From positions 2,415,001-2,479,000 of the forward strand of contig QKWM01000004.1 in assembly GCA_003248315.1 (NCBI GenBank): 64,000 nt of DNA, read 5' to 3'. Position 1 is the first letter of the stretch; every line of letters begins with the position of its first letter. Origin of the DNA: Streptomyces sp. SW4. Its GTDB lineage: Bacteria > Actinomycetota > Actinomycetes > Streptomycetales > Streptomycetaceae. The notes beneath the pieces were generated by a model, which worked only from the letters and a program-made list of their open reading frames with translations, searched no databases and was not told where the DNA came from. Made by a program: the position numbers and the translations under genes. Of this stretch, positions 42,174 to 51,558 are shown piece after piece.

Positions 42174-43194
42174 CTACGCGCAGCCGCAGGACCTGCGGAC
42201 CACCAGCCGGGACGGGAACACCTTCAGCCGCTCGCGGCGCGACCCCGACACCTGCAGCCCGTCGTCCAGGACGAGGTCGACCGCCGCCCGCGCCATCGCC
42301 GACCGGTCGGAGGCGACCGTCGTCAGCGGCGGGTCCGCCAGCGCCGCCTCCTTGATGTCGTCGAACCCGGCGACCGCCAGCTCGCCCGGCACGTCGATGC
42401 GCAGTTCGCGGGCGGCGCGCAGCAGGCCGATCGCCTGGTCGTCGGTCGAGCAGAAGATCGCCGGCGGGCGTCGCGGACCGGAGAGGATCTCCAGCCCGAC
42501 CTGGTAGGCGTCGTAGCGGTTGTAGGGGCCTCGAAGAGGCGTCCCTCGGTGGGGAGCCCGGCTTCCTTCATCGCGCGCTTCCAGCCCTCGACGTGGTCGG
42601 AGACCGGGTCGCCGACGGCGGGCGTCTCGGCGGTGCCGCCCATACAGGCGACGTACTCGTAGCCGTGCTCCAGCAGATGGCGTACGGCGAGCTGGGCGCC
42701 GCCGAGGTCGTCGGTGACCACCGCGACGTCGTCGATCGCCTCGGGGCGCTCGTGCAGCAGCACGACCGGGCGTCCCAGGCCTCGATCTCGGCGGCGGCCA
42801 GGTCGTTGAGCGCGTGGCTGACCAGGATCAGGCCCGAGACCCGCATGCCGAGGAAGGCGCGCAGGTAGTGGACCTCGCGCTCGCCGACGTAGTCGGTGTT
42901 GCCGACGAGGACCATCTTGCCGCGCTCGGAGGCGGCCTGTTCGACCGCGTGGGCCATCTCCCCGAAGAAGGGCTGGCGGGCGTCCGGGATGATCAGGCCT
43001 ATGAGGTCGGTGCGCCGGGAGGCCATCGCCTGGGCGACCCGGTCGGGCCGGTACCCCAGCTCCTTGATCGCGGCGAGGACACGCTCGCGCGTGGCCGGGG
43101 CGACCGGCCGGGGTCCGTTGTTGATGACATAGCTGACGACGGCGGTGGAGGTCCCCGCCAGTCGCGCCACGTCATCCCGAGTCACCTTGGCCAC
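42174..43194 (-). CDS. LacI-family transcriptional regulator
   Basis: About 340 residues after restoring two bases (near 42778 and 42530). The N-terminal HTH is MAKVTRDDVARLAGTSTAVV with the hinge helix APATRERVLAAIKELGYRPD. The sugar-binding-like domain includes LIGLIIPDARQPFFGEMAHA, a conserved SDHVEGWKRAM and DDQAIGLLRAARELRIDVPG. It would repress a carbon-use operon on binding its effector. No sugar genes lie adjacent, so the target is unknown. Confidence 0.92.
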
Positions 43195-43292
43195 GCGCGG
43201 AGTCTACGCGGATGGACCCGTCCTGGGCAGGGCGTACCGGCTCCCGGTCGCTCCGGTAACGCTCCGGTCTCGATCCGCCCTCGGGACTTCGC

Positions 43293-44123
43293 TCAGGCCT
43301 TCGCCCGGGCCGGGGACTGGTCCGAGCCCGGCCGGGCGGCCCGGGCGGCGCCCTCGGCCGGGGGCCCGGTGGGGGCAGCGGCCGGTGACCCGGTGGGGAA
43401 GCGGGTGGGGCCGGTGCCCTGCCCTCCTCCGCGGCGCGGGCCGGTTTCTCCGGCTTCTCGGCGTCACGAACCGGTAGCCGACGTTGCGCACCGTGCCGAT
43501 CAGCGACTCGTGCTCGGGCCCGAGCTTGGCCCGCAGCCGCCGTACGTGCACGTCGACCGTCCGGGTGCCGCCGAAGTAGTCGTAACCCCACACCTCCTGG
43601 AGGAGCTGGGCGCGGGTGAAGACCCGGCCGGGGTGCTGCGCGAGGTACTTCAGCAGCTCGAACTCCTTGAAGGTCAGGTCCAGCACCCGCCCCTTGAGCT
43701 TGGCGGAGTACGTCGCCTCGTCGACCGACAGGTCGCCGTTGCGGATCTCCATGGGGGAGTCGTCGCCGCCGATCTGCTGGCGGCCCATGGCCAGCCGCAG
43801 CCGGGCCTCGACCTCGGCGGGCCGGCGGTGTCGAGGAGGACGTCGTCGATGCCCCAGTCGGCGGTGACGGCGGCCAGGCCGCCCTCGGTGACCACCAGGA
43901 CCAGCGGGCACCCGGGGCCGGTGGAGCGCAGCAGCTGACACAGGCTGCGCACCTGCGGGAGGTCCCGCCGGCCGTCGACGAGGATGACGTCGGCGCCGGG
44001 GGTGTCGACGAGGGCGGGGCCCTCCGCGGGGGCCACGCGCACGTTGTGCAGCAGCAGGCCGAGAGCGGGGAGCACCTCCGTCGACGGCTGGAGAGCGTTG
44101 GTCAGGAGCAGCAGAGAACTCAT
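43293..44123 (-). CDS. glnR: Nitrogen response regulator GlnR
   Basis: OmpR-like orphan regulator of nitrogen metabolism. The start MSSLLLLTNALQPSTEVLPA and the winged helix FKEFELLKYLAQHPGRVFTR ... GTRTVDVHVRRLRAKLGPEH match streptomycete GlnR. The receiver lacks an orthodox phosphorylation pocket, as known for GlnR. Three bases seem missing (near 43813, 43470 and in the tail). The end at 43293 (ARAKA stop) gives 276 residues, close to family length, but the tail is uncertain. It controls glnA, amtB and related genes. Confidence 0.93.
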
Positions 44124-44388
44124 CGCGCCCCACCTGCCTGGGTCGTCCTACGTTCGTGCACGGTTCGCTCGCCCATAACGTCTTGGTTCCTCCTCGGTCC
44201 CTCGAGGACGTTTACGGCACTGCTACGTACGTGTGCTTCGTACGTGTGCGGGCCCGCGCCCTGGGTCCCGCGATGCGTCCGACGGCCCGTACACCCGCGG
44301 TCTCCCGCGTCGTATACAACGCTCCCGAAAGCACAAAAGGACCCGGGGGCTGCGCTGCCCGAGTCCTCTGCCCAGCAGAATAGCCGAC
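44124..44388. promoter_or_regulatory. Divergent glnR / hydrolase promoter region
   Basis: A 265-base gap of relatively low GC. It holds two direct copies of CGTACGTGTGC near 44226 and 44239 and a stem (AGGACCCGGG / CCCGAGTCCT, one mismatch) at 44338-44367, just before the hydrolase start. No exact promoter is assigned. Confidence 0.45.
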
Positions 44389-45225
44389 ATGAGCGACGGT
44401 CGGGCAGGTCATGTGGCGCGTTCCACGCACGGTCCGCATTCCGAGACACCCGGACGGACGGTGCCGCGCCGGCGGGCGCGCACGTTCCTGCGCACGTCCG
44501 ACGGGGTCCGGATCGACGCCGTGTACGAGCCCGGGAGCGGCCGCGACCCGGTGTTCGTGCTCGCCCACGGTTTCACCGGCGACGCCGACCGGCCGCACGT
44601 CCGCCGGATCGCGGCGACCCTCGCCCGGCACGGCGCGGTGGTCACGTTCTCCTTCCGCGGCCACGGCGCGTCCGGCGGCCGGTCGACGGTCGGCGACCGT
44701 GAGGTGCTGGACCTGGCGGCGGCGGTCGGCTGGGCCCGCGCCTTCGGGCACGCGCGCGTGGTGACGGTCGGCTTCTCCATGGGCGGCTCGGTGGTGCTGC
44801 GGCACGCCGCGCTGTACCGGGAGGACGACGTGGCCCGCCCGGACGCGGTGGTGTCGGTGAGCGCGCCCGCCCGCTGGTTCTACCGGGGCACGGCGCCGAT
44901 GCGCCGGCTGCACTGGCTGGTCACCCGGCCCGCGGGACGGGTCGTCGGCCGCTACGGCTTCCGCACCCGCATCCACCACCGCGACTGGGACCCGGTGCCG
45001 CTGTCGCCCGTGGAGGCGGTGCCGCGGATCGCGCCGGCGCCCCTCCTCGTCGTGCACGGCGACAGCGACGGCTACTTCCCCGTCGACCACCCCCGGATGC
45101 TCGCCGACGCCGCCGGTGACCACGGCGAACTCTGGCTGGAGCCCGGCATGGGCCACGCCGAGCACGCGGCCGGCGAGGACCTGCTGGACCGCATCGGGGA
45201 CTGGGCGGTGGCCCGGGTTGGCTAG
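44389..45225 (+). CDS. Alpha/beta hydrolase
   Basis: Intact 278 residues. Nucleophile elbow GFSMGGSVVL (Ser), oxyanion-region HGFTGDADRP, acid in VVHGDSDGYFPVDHP and catalytic His in GMGHAEHAAGEDL. It has no signal peptide, so is cytoplasmic. Substrate unknown. Divergent from glnR and followed after 37 bases by the ThiS-like gene, likely in one transcript. Confidence 0.9.
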   Translation: MSDGRAGHVARSTHGPHSETPGRTVPRRRARTFLRTSDGVRIDAVYEPGSGRDPVFVLAHGFTGDADRPHVRRIAATLARHGAVVTFSFRGHGASGGRSTVGDREVLDLAAAVGWARAFGHARVVTVGFSMGGSVVLRHAALYREDDVARPDAVVSVSAPARWFYRGTAPMRRLHWLVTRPAGRVVGRYGFRTRIHHRDWDPVPLSPVEAVPRIAPAPLLVVHGDSDGYFPVDHPRMLADAAGDHGELWLEPGMGHAEHAAGEDLLDRIGDWAVARVG

Positions 45226-45262
45226 CCTGACGGTGTTCACCGTCAACTGATTGAGGAACGAG

Positions 45263-45517
45263 ATGGCAAAGGTCACGGTGCGCTACTGGGCCGCCGCGAA
45301 GGCCGCCGCCGGGACGGCCGAGGAGCCGTACGAGGCGGCCACGCTCGCCGAGGCGCTCGACGCGGTGCGCGAGCGGCACCCCGGCGAACTGTCGCGCGTG
45401 CTGCTGCGCTGCTCGTTCCTCGTCGACGGGGACCCCGTGGGCACGCGCGGGCATGAGACGGTACGGCTGGCCGACGGCGGCACGGTCGAGGTGCTCCCGC
45501 CGTTCGCAGGAGGGTGA
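45263..45517 (+). CDS. ThiS/MoaD-family small sulfur carrier
   Basis: 84 residues with a ubiquitin-like fold and the obligatory C-terminal Gly-Gly (VEVLPPFAGG), which is thiocarboxylated to carry sulfur. ATG 45263 follows GAGGAACGAG. MoaD-like by sequence (VTVRYWAAAKAAAG). The sulfurtransferase gene at 48363 lies close, so a shared sulfur-transfer role is possible. Confidence 0.88.
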   Translation: MAKVTVRYWAAAKAAAGTAEEPYEAATLAEALDAVRERHPGELSRVLLRCSFLVDGDPVGTRGHETVRLADGGTVEVLPPFAGG

Positions 45518-45520
45518 CCG

Positions 45521-46860
45521 ATGACGAACCAGCCGTACGACGAGCCGCACCGGCCGTACGAGGGGCCGCACGACCGGTCCTACGACCGGCCGCACGACCC
45601 CTCCTACGGGGGCACGGGGCCGCCGGCCCCTACGCCGGCCAGACCGTCTGGCCCGGACAGCAGGCGTACGACGATCCGCACGCCGCGCAGCAGTACACGC
45701 AGCAGTGGCAGGGGCAGACCTGGGAGACCAGCGTGCAGCCGCCGGTCTCCACGGAGGAGACGGCGTACCTGCCGCCCCAGACCCAGCAGGACCCGTACCG
45801 GCACCAGCAGCACCAGTACCAGTACCAGGGCCAGGGCCAGTACCAGGTCCAGGACCAGGGCCGGTACCAGGACCAGGGCGGGTACCAGGACCCGGGCCGG
45901 TCTCGGCCGCAGCAGCACCCCAGCACCCGCCGCAGTCGTACGAGGCCCGGACGCACGCCTCGTACGCGCCCCAGGCGCCCGAGGCAGCCGCTGTCACCGC
46001 GCCGCCGGCGTCCCCGGAGGCCTCCGCGCCGTCCGCGCCCGCCGCGGCCACCGCTGCAGCCACCGCCGAGGCCCCGAGTACGGCCCCGCCACCCTCGCCG
46101 GCAACGCCCGGATCACCGACGCGCAGCGGGCCCGCGCCGAGGGGCGGTCGCCGATCATCGAGCCGGGGATGCAGCCGGCCGGTCTCACGGCGCTGCTCGG
46201 GCTGCTCCTGGCCGGGGCCGCGGCCCTCGGGACGTACGCCCTGCTCGTTCCGCTCGTCGTCCTCCAGGCCGTCACGGCGGCCGGCTGGTTCCGGCTGAAC
46301 GGCATGTGGCCGGCCCGCCAGGGCATCGCCCTGGGCTTCCTCGGCGCCGTCGCCGCCGACGTGGCGCTGCTGGTGTCGGACCGCTCGCCGTCGGCCATCC
46401 TCGGCACGCTCGGGGTCTGGGTGCTGCTCGCCCTGGTGCTGCAACTGCGCTCGCACGCCGACCCGGACGAGCGGATGTACGGCCTGATGGCGACCGTCGC
46501 CGCGGCAGCGCTGGCGATCGTCGCGGCCGGGTACCTCGCCGCCGACGCGGACGCCGTCGCCATCGGCGCGGTGGCCGTGGCGGTCGCCGTGGTGGCCCGT
46601 GCGCTGCCGCTGCCGACGCCCGCCTCCGTGGTCGCCGCGCTGCTCGCCGCGGCCGGCGCCGGGATCGCGGTCGGCGCGCTGACGGAGGTCGGGGCGCAGG
46701 GCGCGCTGCTGGGGCGGGCGCCGCGGTGTGCGCCCTGATCGGCCACCGGGTCGCGAGCTACGACTACCCCTCCCGGTTCGTGCACTTCACGGCGGGCGTG
46801 GCCCTGCCGCTGAGCGCCGCGGCCCCGGCGGTGTGGGTGCTGGGGCGCGCGCTCGGCTGA
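45521..46860 (+). CDS. Multi-pass membrane protein with Gln/Tyr-rich tail
   Basis: About 447 residues. The N-terminal half is disordered with repeats such as YQGQGQYQ, DQGRYQDQGGYQDPGR and Pro/Ala tracts. The C-terminal half holds about eight hydrophobic helices (LTALLGLLLAGAAALGTYAL ... VAIGAVAVAVAVVARALPL). ATG 45521 follows AGGAGGG and lies 3 bases after the ThiS-like stop. Several frame breaks occur, near 45628, 45915, 46075 and 46718. No functional family recognised. Confidence 0.75.
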
Positions 46861-46875
46861 GCGGCGCGCCCGGGC

Positions 46876-47008
46876 GCGGGTCCCCTCCGGCTCCGGACGG
46901 GCCGTCTGCGGGTCCCCTCCGGCTCCGGACCGGGCCATCCGCGGGTCCCCCGGCTCCGGACGGGCCATCCGCGGGTCCCCCCCCGGCTCCGGACGGGGCC
47001 CGTCCGCA
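46876..47008. repeat. Four tandem 30-33-bp repeats
   Basis: GCGGGTCCCCTCCGGCTCCG-GACGGGCC-type units start at 46876, 46908, 46941 and 46971. Unit length differs mainly by the C-run after GGGT. It fills most of the gap between the membrane protein and the DUF2993 gene; the rest to 47181 has no gene. Confidence 0.93.
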
Positions 47009-47181
47009 GGGCCGCTCCGGGTCGTCCGGACGGAGTCCGTCCGCGGACTCGGTGCCGCTCCCGCCGCGGTTTCCCGCGCGGCCCGGGCCGCGGCCTGTCA
47101 CAGGTGATCGACAATTCCCCGGGCGGGCGCGCGGGCAGGGTTACCGTGTCGTGACCGTGGAGTCCGCCGAGGTGGGGAAAG

Positions 47182-47918
47182 ATGCGCGCACTGCGAATAC
47201 TGCTGATCGTCGTCGTGATCCTGGGCGGGCTGTTCGTGGCCGCGGACCGGCTGGCGGTGCACTTCGCGGAGGGCGAGGCGGCCGACAAGCTCAGAGCGGC
47301 CGAGAACCTGGCCACGACCCCGGACGTGTCGATCAACGGCTTCCCCTTCCTCACCCAGCTCGCCGGCGGTGAGCTGGACGACGTCGAGGTGCACATCGAG
47401 GACTACGAGGCGGCCACGGGCGACGGCGGCGAGAAGATCCGCATCGCCGACCTGCACGCGCGCATGAAGGGCGTCGAGTTCTCGGGCGACTACAGCTCCG
47501 CCACCGCCGCCACGGCCACCGGCACGGCGACGATCTCCTACGACGAGCTGCTGAAGACCGCTCGGTCCGAGCCGACCCAGGTCGCTCCGGGTGTGCGGGC
47601 CCGGGTCGTCGGCCTGTCCGACGGGGCGGCGGCAAGATCAAGGTCGCGGTGGAGGCGACCGTGTTCGGTGCGAAGCTGCCCGAGCCGGTCGCCGTGCTCA
47701 GCACGGTCCGGGTCGTGGACGACCAGGTCGAGGTGGAGGCCGACGCGCTGCCGGCGATCGGCGGCGTGGAGCTGGCCGAGTCCCGGGTCCGGCGGATCAC
47801 CGACTTCCAGCAGACGATCGACCGGCTGCCCGGCGGCATCCGGCTCGACAAGGTCGAGGCCGCGGCGGACGGCGTGGAGATCACGGTGAAGGGTTCCGAC
47901 GTCCGGCTCGCCGGGTAG
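47182..47918 (+). CDS. DUF2993 (LmeA-like) protein, second paralogue
   Basis: About 245 residues. An N-terminal membrane anchor (LRILLIVVVILGGLFVAADR) is followed by the family hallmark TPDVSINGFPFLTQLAGGEL and a beta-rich body ending VEITVKGSDVRLAG. One G is missing near 47628 (joins LSDGA to GGKIKVAVEATVFG); corrected length 246 codons. It is shorter than the 33878 paralogue, without its disordered tail. Confidence 0.87.
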
Positions 47919-47948
47919 GACGATGTCCGGCTCGCCGGGTAGGACGAT
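47901..47948 (+). repeat. 24-bp tandem duplication across the DUF2993 stop codon
   Basis: The block encoding VRLAG-stop-DD is exactly repeated (47901-47924 and 47925-47948), giving a second in-frame TAG 24 bases after the first. Confidence 0.96.
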
Positions 47949-48151
47949 GCCCGGCCGGAGGGCGCCGTAAGGGGGCCGTCCAGCTGGCGAGACGCCGACG
48001 TCCGCACCGCAGATGTGACGACGGCTACAGACGCCGGGCGGCCGCCCGGAGAGGGCCCCGACCCGATCCTCGTCCCGCATCGCGGACAATCACGTCTCAC
48101 GATACGACACACCGGTGACACGCCCGCCGATCCGTCCCTACGATCGAGGCC

Positions 48152-48232
48152 ATGAAGCGACAGGCGGATCTCACGAAGCGGCGGGCAGTGGACCTGTGCC
48201 GCGTTGCCGCCATGCTCTGTCGCCCGTTCTGA
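48152..48232 (+). CDS. 26-residue putative leader peptide of the sulfurtransferase operon
   Basis: Reads MKRQADLTKRRAVDLCRVAA then MLCRPF and stop. It matches the RRxVDLxR pattern of small actinobacterial leader peptides found before sulfur-metabolism genes, with two Cys codons near its end. It is followed at once by a hairpin and, 130 bases on, by the sulfurtransferase gene. Ribosome stalling at the Cys codons when cysteine is scarce could control readthrough; that mechanism is inferred. Confidence 0.8.
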   Translation: MKRQADLTKRRAVDLCRVAAMLCRPF

Positions 48233-48252
48233 GCGGAAGCACCGCCTTCCGC
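48233..48252 (+). promoter_or_regulatory. Hairpin after the leader peptide
   Basis: GCGGAAG-CACCGC-CTTCCGC, perfect 7-base arms starting the base after the leader stop. Placement suits an attenuator or anti-terminator element. Confidence 0.65.
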
Positions 48253-48362
48253 GATTCCCCGCCCCGCACCAAGGGCACCCGTGCGCCGGCCCGCGACGCC
48301 GCGAGCGCGCACGCCCCCTCTCGTTCGCACGCCCCGCCGCAACTGCCCGGAGGAGAAAGAGC

Positions 48363-49208
48363 ATGAGCCGCAGCGACGTCCTGGTCGACGCCGACTGGCT
48401 GCAGGAGCACCTGGACGACCCGACGATCGCCATCGTCGAGGTCGACGAGGACACCTCCGCCTACGAGAAGAACCACATCCGGAACGCCATCCGGATCGAC
48501 TGGACCCAGGACCTCCAGGACCCGGTCCGCCGTGACTTCGTCGACCAGGAGGGCTTCGAGAAGCTCCTGTCGGAGAAGGGCATCGCCAACGACCACACGG
48601 TGATCCTCTACGGCGGCAACAACAACTGGTTCGCCTCCTACGCCTACTGGTACTTCAAGCTCTACGGCCACGAGAACGTCAAGCTTCTCGACGGCGGCCG
48701 CAAGAAGTGGGAGCTGGACGCCCGTGAGCTGGTGCCCGGCGACGAGGTCCCCGAGCGCCCGAAGACCGACTACAAGGCCAAGCCGCAGGACACCTCGATC
48801 CGCGCCTTCCGCGACGACGTGGTCGCCGCGATCGGCTCGCACAACCTGGTCGACGTGCGGTCCCCCGACGAGTTCTCCGGCAAGCTGCTCGCCCCGGCCC
48901 ACCTGCCGCAGGAGCAGTCCCAGCGCCCCGGCCACGTGCCGAGCGCCCGCAACATCCCGTGGTCGAAGAACGCCAACGACGACGGCACGTTCAAGTCGGA
49001 CGAGGAGCTGAAGGCCCTCTACGCCGAGGAGAACGTGGACCTGGCCAAGGACACCATCGCCTACTGCCGCATCGGTGAGCGCTCCGCGCTGACCTGGTTC
49101 GTCCTGCACGAGCTGCTGGGCGTGGAGAACGTCAAGAACTACGACGGCTCCTGGACCGAGTACGGCTCCCTCGTCGGCGTGCCGATCGAGCTCGGCGACG
49201 GCAAGTAA
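48363..49208 (+). CDS. sseA: Thiosulfate sulfurtransferase (two-domain rhodanese)
   Basis: Intact 281 residues in two rhodanese domains. The inactive first domain carries HIRNAIRIDWTQDLQ. The second has the active-site loop YCRIGERSALTWF with the persulfide Cys. It transfers sulfane sulfur from thiosulfate. ATG 48363 after GGAGGAGAAAG. It forms a unit with the DUF1416 gene, 41 bases downstream, as is usual in actinobacteria. Confidence 0.95.
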   Translation: MSRSDVLVDADWLQEHLDDPTIAIVEVDEDTSAYEKNHIRNAIRIDWTQDLQDPVRRDFVDQEGFEKLLSEKGIANDHTVILYGGNNNWFASYAYWYFKLYGHENVKLLDGGRKKWELDARELVPGDEVPERPKTDYKAKPQDTSIRAFRDDVVAAIGSHNLVDVRSPDEFSGKLLAPAHLPQEQSQRPGHVPSARNIPWSKNANDDGTFKSDEELKALYAEENVDLAKDTIAYCRIGERSALTWFVLHELLGVENVKNYDGSWTEYGSLVGVPIELGDGK

Positions 49209-49249
49209 TCCGGCGACCCAACCCCCTCTGGACCCCTCAGGAGTACGAC

Positions 49250-49537
49250 ATGTGCGGTGCGAAGGCCGGTGGCCCGGACGCCTCGACGATCAAGCCCGGT
49301 GAGACGACGATCCAGGGTCAGGTGACCCGCGACGGCGAGCCCGTGACGGGTTACGTCCGGCTGCTGGACGCGACCGGCGAGTTCACCGCGGAGGTCCCCA
49401 CCTCCGCGACCGGTCAGTTCCGTTTCTACGCGGCCGAGGGCACCTGGACCGTGCGGGCCCTGGTGCCGGGCGCCACCGCCGACCGCAAGGTCGTCGCCCA
49501 GAAGGGCGGCCTGGCGGAGGTCGCGATCGCCGTCTGA
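49250..49537 (+). CDS. DUF1416 protein, partner of the sulfurtransferase
   Basis: Intact 95 residues beginning MCGAKAGGPDASTIKPGETT with a conserved second-position Cys. The rest is a beta-sandwich-like fold (VTGYVRLLDATGEFTAEV ... WTVRALVPGA). DUF1416 genes regularly follow this type of sulfurtransferase, so a role in receiving or shuttling sulfur is plausible but not shown. Confidence 0.92.
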   Translation: MCGAKAGGPDASTIKPGETTIQGQVTRDGEPVTGYVRLLDATGEFTAEVPTSATGQFRFYAAEGTWTVRALVPGATADRKVVAQKGGLAEVAIAV

Positions 49538-49556
49538 CGGCCCGTCCCACGGCTGA

Positions 49557-49597
49557 GGGGCCGCATCCCACGGGTTGGACGCCTGGGATGCGGCCCC
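49557..49597 (+). terminator. Terminator of the sulfurtransferase operon
   Basis: Perfect 14-base arms (GGGGCCGCATCCCA / TGGGATGCGGCCCC) with a 13-base loop, 20 bases after the DUF1416 stop. Confidence 0.9.
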
Positions 49598-49649
49598 TTC
49601 GGCATGTCCGGCACGCCCGGCCGAGGGCCGCCGGTCCTACGCTGGAACC

Positions 49650-49913
49650 ATGTACGCACGGCGGCGCCACCGGTACTTCGCCCTGATGGGGACGTGCCTC
49701 GTGCTCTTCGTCCTCGCCTGGGCCGTCGTGCGCCTGTGGTCCGTGCCGGTGGCCGTCGGCATGTGCGTCGTCGCGATGGTCATCCCGCCGCTCGCGGCCG
49801 TCGTCGCCAACCGGCGCGGTCCGGACGACCGCTGGTGGGACGACCCCTCCGGCGACCCGCAGTCCGACGAGTGGTGGGACGAACTGGACGGCAGGAAGCG
49901 CCCGCGTCCCTGA
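49650..49913 (+). CDS. DUF3099 small membrane protein
   Basis: Intact 87 residues from ATG 49650 (MYARRRHRYFALMG). Two membrane helices (LMGTCLVLFVLAWAVVRLW and AVGMCVVAMVIPPLAAVV) and a charged Trp-rich tail (DDRWWDDP, SDEWWDELDG) match DUF3099. Function unknown. Its stop is 6 bases from the stop of the convergent TetR gene. Confidence 0.88.
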   Translation: MYARRRHRYFALMGTCLVLFVLAWAVVRLWSVPVAVGMCVVAMVIPPLAAVVANRRGPDDRWWDDPSGDPQSDEWWDELDGRKRPRP

Positions 49914-49919
49914 GCCCCG

Positions 49920-50588
49920 TCAGCGGTGGCCCGGGGCCCCGGCGACGCCGTCGATGCCGCCCAGCCCGCCGAGGAGACGGGTCAGGCAGCGCACCGCGAG
50001 ATCGGCCGGTGACCCGGGTCCCTCGACCCCCGCCCCGGTGCCGGCCCAGGTCTCCAGCGCGATCCGGATGGCGTCGGTGGCGGCGGCGGCCACCAGCCGC
50101 ACCTCCAGTGCGTCCAGCGTCTCGTCGGCGCCGTCCGCCAGGCGCGCGATCACCGGGGCGAGCCGTTCCTCGGACTCCTGGTTCACGCGGTACCACACGG
50201 CCCGCAGCGCGGGGTCGTCGGCGACGGCCCGCAGCAGCCCGCGCGTTCGGAGCAGCGCCTCGGCGGACCGCTCGTCCGGTGCCGCCAGCGCCTGTTCGAC
50301 GGCCGCCCGCAGAGCGGGTCCGAGGGCGGTCCCCGGCTCCGTGTCCTCCAGCAGCGCCCGCCACCGGTCGGCGCCGACCGTGAGCAGCGGGCTGACCGCG
50401 TCCTGCTTGGAGCGGAAGTACCGGTAGAAGGTCCGCAGCGCGACGCCCGCCCGGCGGGCGATCTCCTCCGCCGTCGTGGCGTGCGGGCCCTGAGCGGCGA
50501 ACAGCTCGGCGGCGGCGTGCGCGATGTCGAGCTGGGTCGCGGCCTTGCGGCGCTCGGTCAGAGACGGGGGCGGCGGCTCGGTACTCAC
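49920..50588 (-). CDS. TetR-family transcriptional regulator
   Basis: Intact 222 residues. The HTH is IAHAAAELFAAQGPHATTAEEIARRAGVALRTFYRYFRSKQ. The ligand domain is helical and Ala/Leu-rich. It is divergent from an SDR gene, with a perfect palindrome between them, so it probably represses the SDR gene and itself. Confidence 0.93.
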   Translation of the reverse strand: MSTEPPPPSLTERRKAATQLDIAHAAAELFAAQGPHATTAEEIARRAGVALRTFYRYFRSKQDAVSPLLTVGADRWRALLEDTEPGTALGPALRAAVEQALAAPDERSAEALLRTRGLLRAVADDPALRAVWYRVNQESEERLAPVIARLADGADETLDALEVRLVAAAATDAIRIALETWAGTGAGVEGPGSPADLAVRCLTRLLGGLGGIDGVAGAPGHR

Positions 50589-50634
50589 GCGAAAAGCCTA
50601 CGACGCGGAGCCGCAAGGAGGCACGTCGTGACGT

Positions 50635-50653
50635 AGTGGCAAAACGTGCCACT
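50635..50653. promoter_or_regulatory. TetR operator palindrome
   Basis: AGTGGCA-AAACG-TGCCACT, perfect 7-base arms, 47 bases from the TetR start and about 100 from the SDR start. Typical size for a TetR-family site. Confidence 0.78.
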
Positions 50654-50753
50654 TAGGCGTACCGTGAAGTCGTATCGAGGCGCCCGGCGGAAGAGAACAG
50701 GCGCCGTGACGACCCGGCCGGCCGGACAGCGACGGGCCGGAGGGGAGACCCGC

Positions 50754-51538
50754 ATGAACCGCTACGAGGGCCGTCGCGCCCTGATCACCGGCGCCGGCTC
50801 CGGAATAGGCCAGGCCACCGTGGTGCGCCTGCTCGCCGAGGGCGGCACCGTCGTCGCCGCCGACATCAGCGAGGCGGGCCTGAAGGACACCGCCGAGAAG
50901 GCGGCGGCCCACGCGGACCGGCTCACCACGCGCGTCGTCGACATCGCCGACGAGTCCTCGGTGCGGGAGGGGTCGCCGCCGCCACCGACGTCCTGGGCGG
51001 ACTGGACGTGCTGGTCAACGCCGCCGGCATCCTGCGCTCCTCGCACACCCACGAGACCGGCCTGGAGGAGTTCACGCGCGTCCTGCGGGTCAACCTGGTC
51101 GGCACCTTCCTGGTGATCCGCGAGGCCGTCCCGGCGCTCCTGGAGGGCCGGGACCCGGCGGTGGTCAACTTCAGCTCGACGTCCGCCGCGTTCGCGCACC
51201 CCTACATGGCCGCCTACGCGGCCAGCAAGGGCGGCATCCAGTCGATGACCCACGCCCTCGCCGCCGAGTACGCGGGCCGGGGCATCCGCTTCACCGCGGT
51301 GCAGCCGGGGTCCATCTCCTCCGGCATGACCGACGGCAGCGGGGTCAGCGGGCAGAGCGCCGGCCCCGGGCTGCCCGCCGACGCGGACATGAGCCTGTTC
51401 GCGAAGCTCTCCCCGGCGCTCGGGCAGGGCTTCGCCGGCCCCGAGACCGTCGCCTCCGTCGTCGCCATGCTGGCCTCCTCGGACGGCAGGTTCATCACCG
51501 GCACCGAGGTCCGGATCGACGGCGGCACCCACTTCTGA
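50754..51538 (+). CDS. Short-chain dehydrogenase/reductase
   Basis: About 261 residues. Nucleotide motif ITGAGSGIGQATV, NAAG in VLVNAAGILR, catalytic Ser in NFSSTSAAF and YxxxK in YAASKGG, and the closing IDGGTHF. A missing G near 50968 splits it (joins SSVRE to GVAAATDVLGG). ATG 50754 after GGAGGGGAG. Its control by the adjacent TetR regulator is inferred. Confidence 0.92.
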
Positions 51539-51558
51539 ACCGGCGGGGCGAGGGCGGG

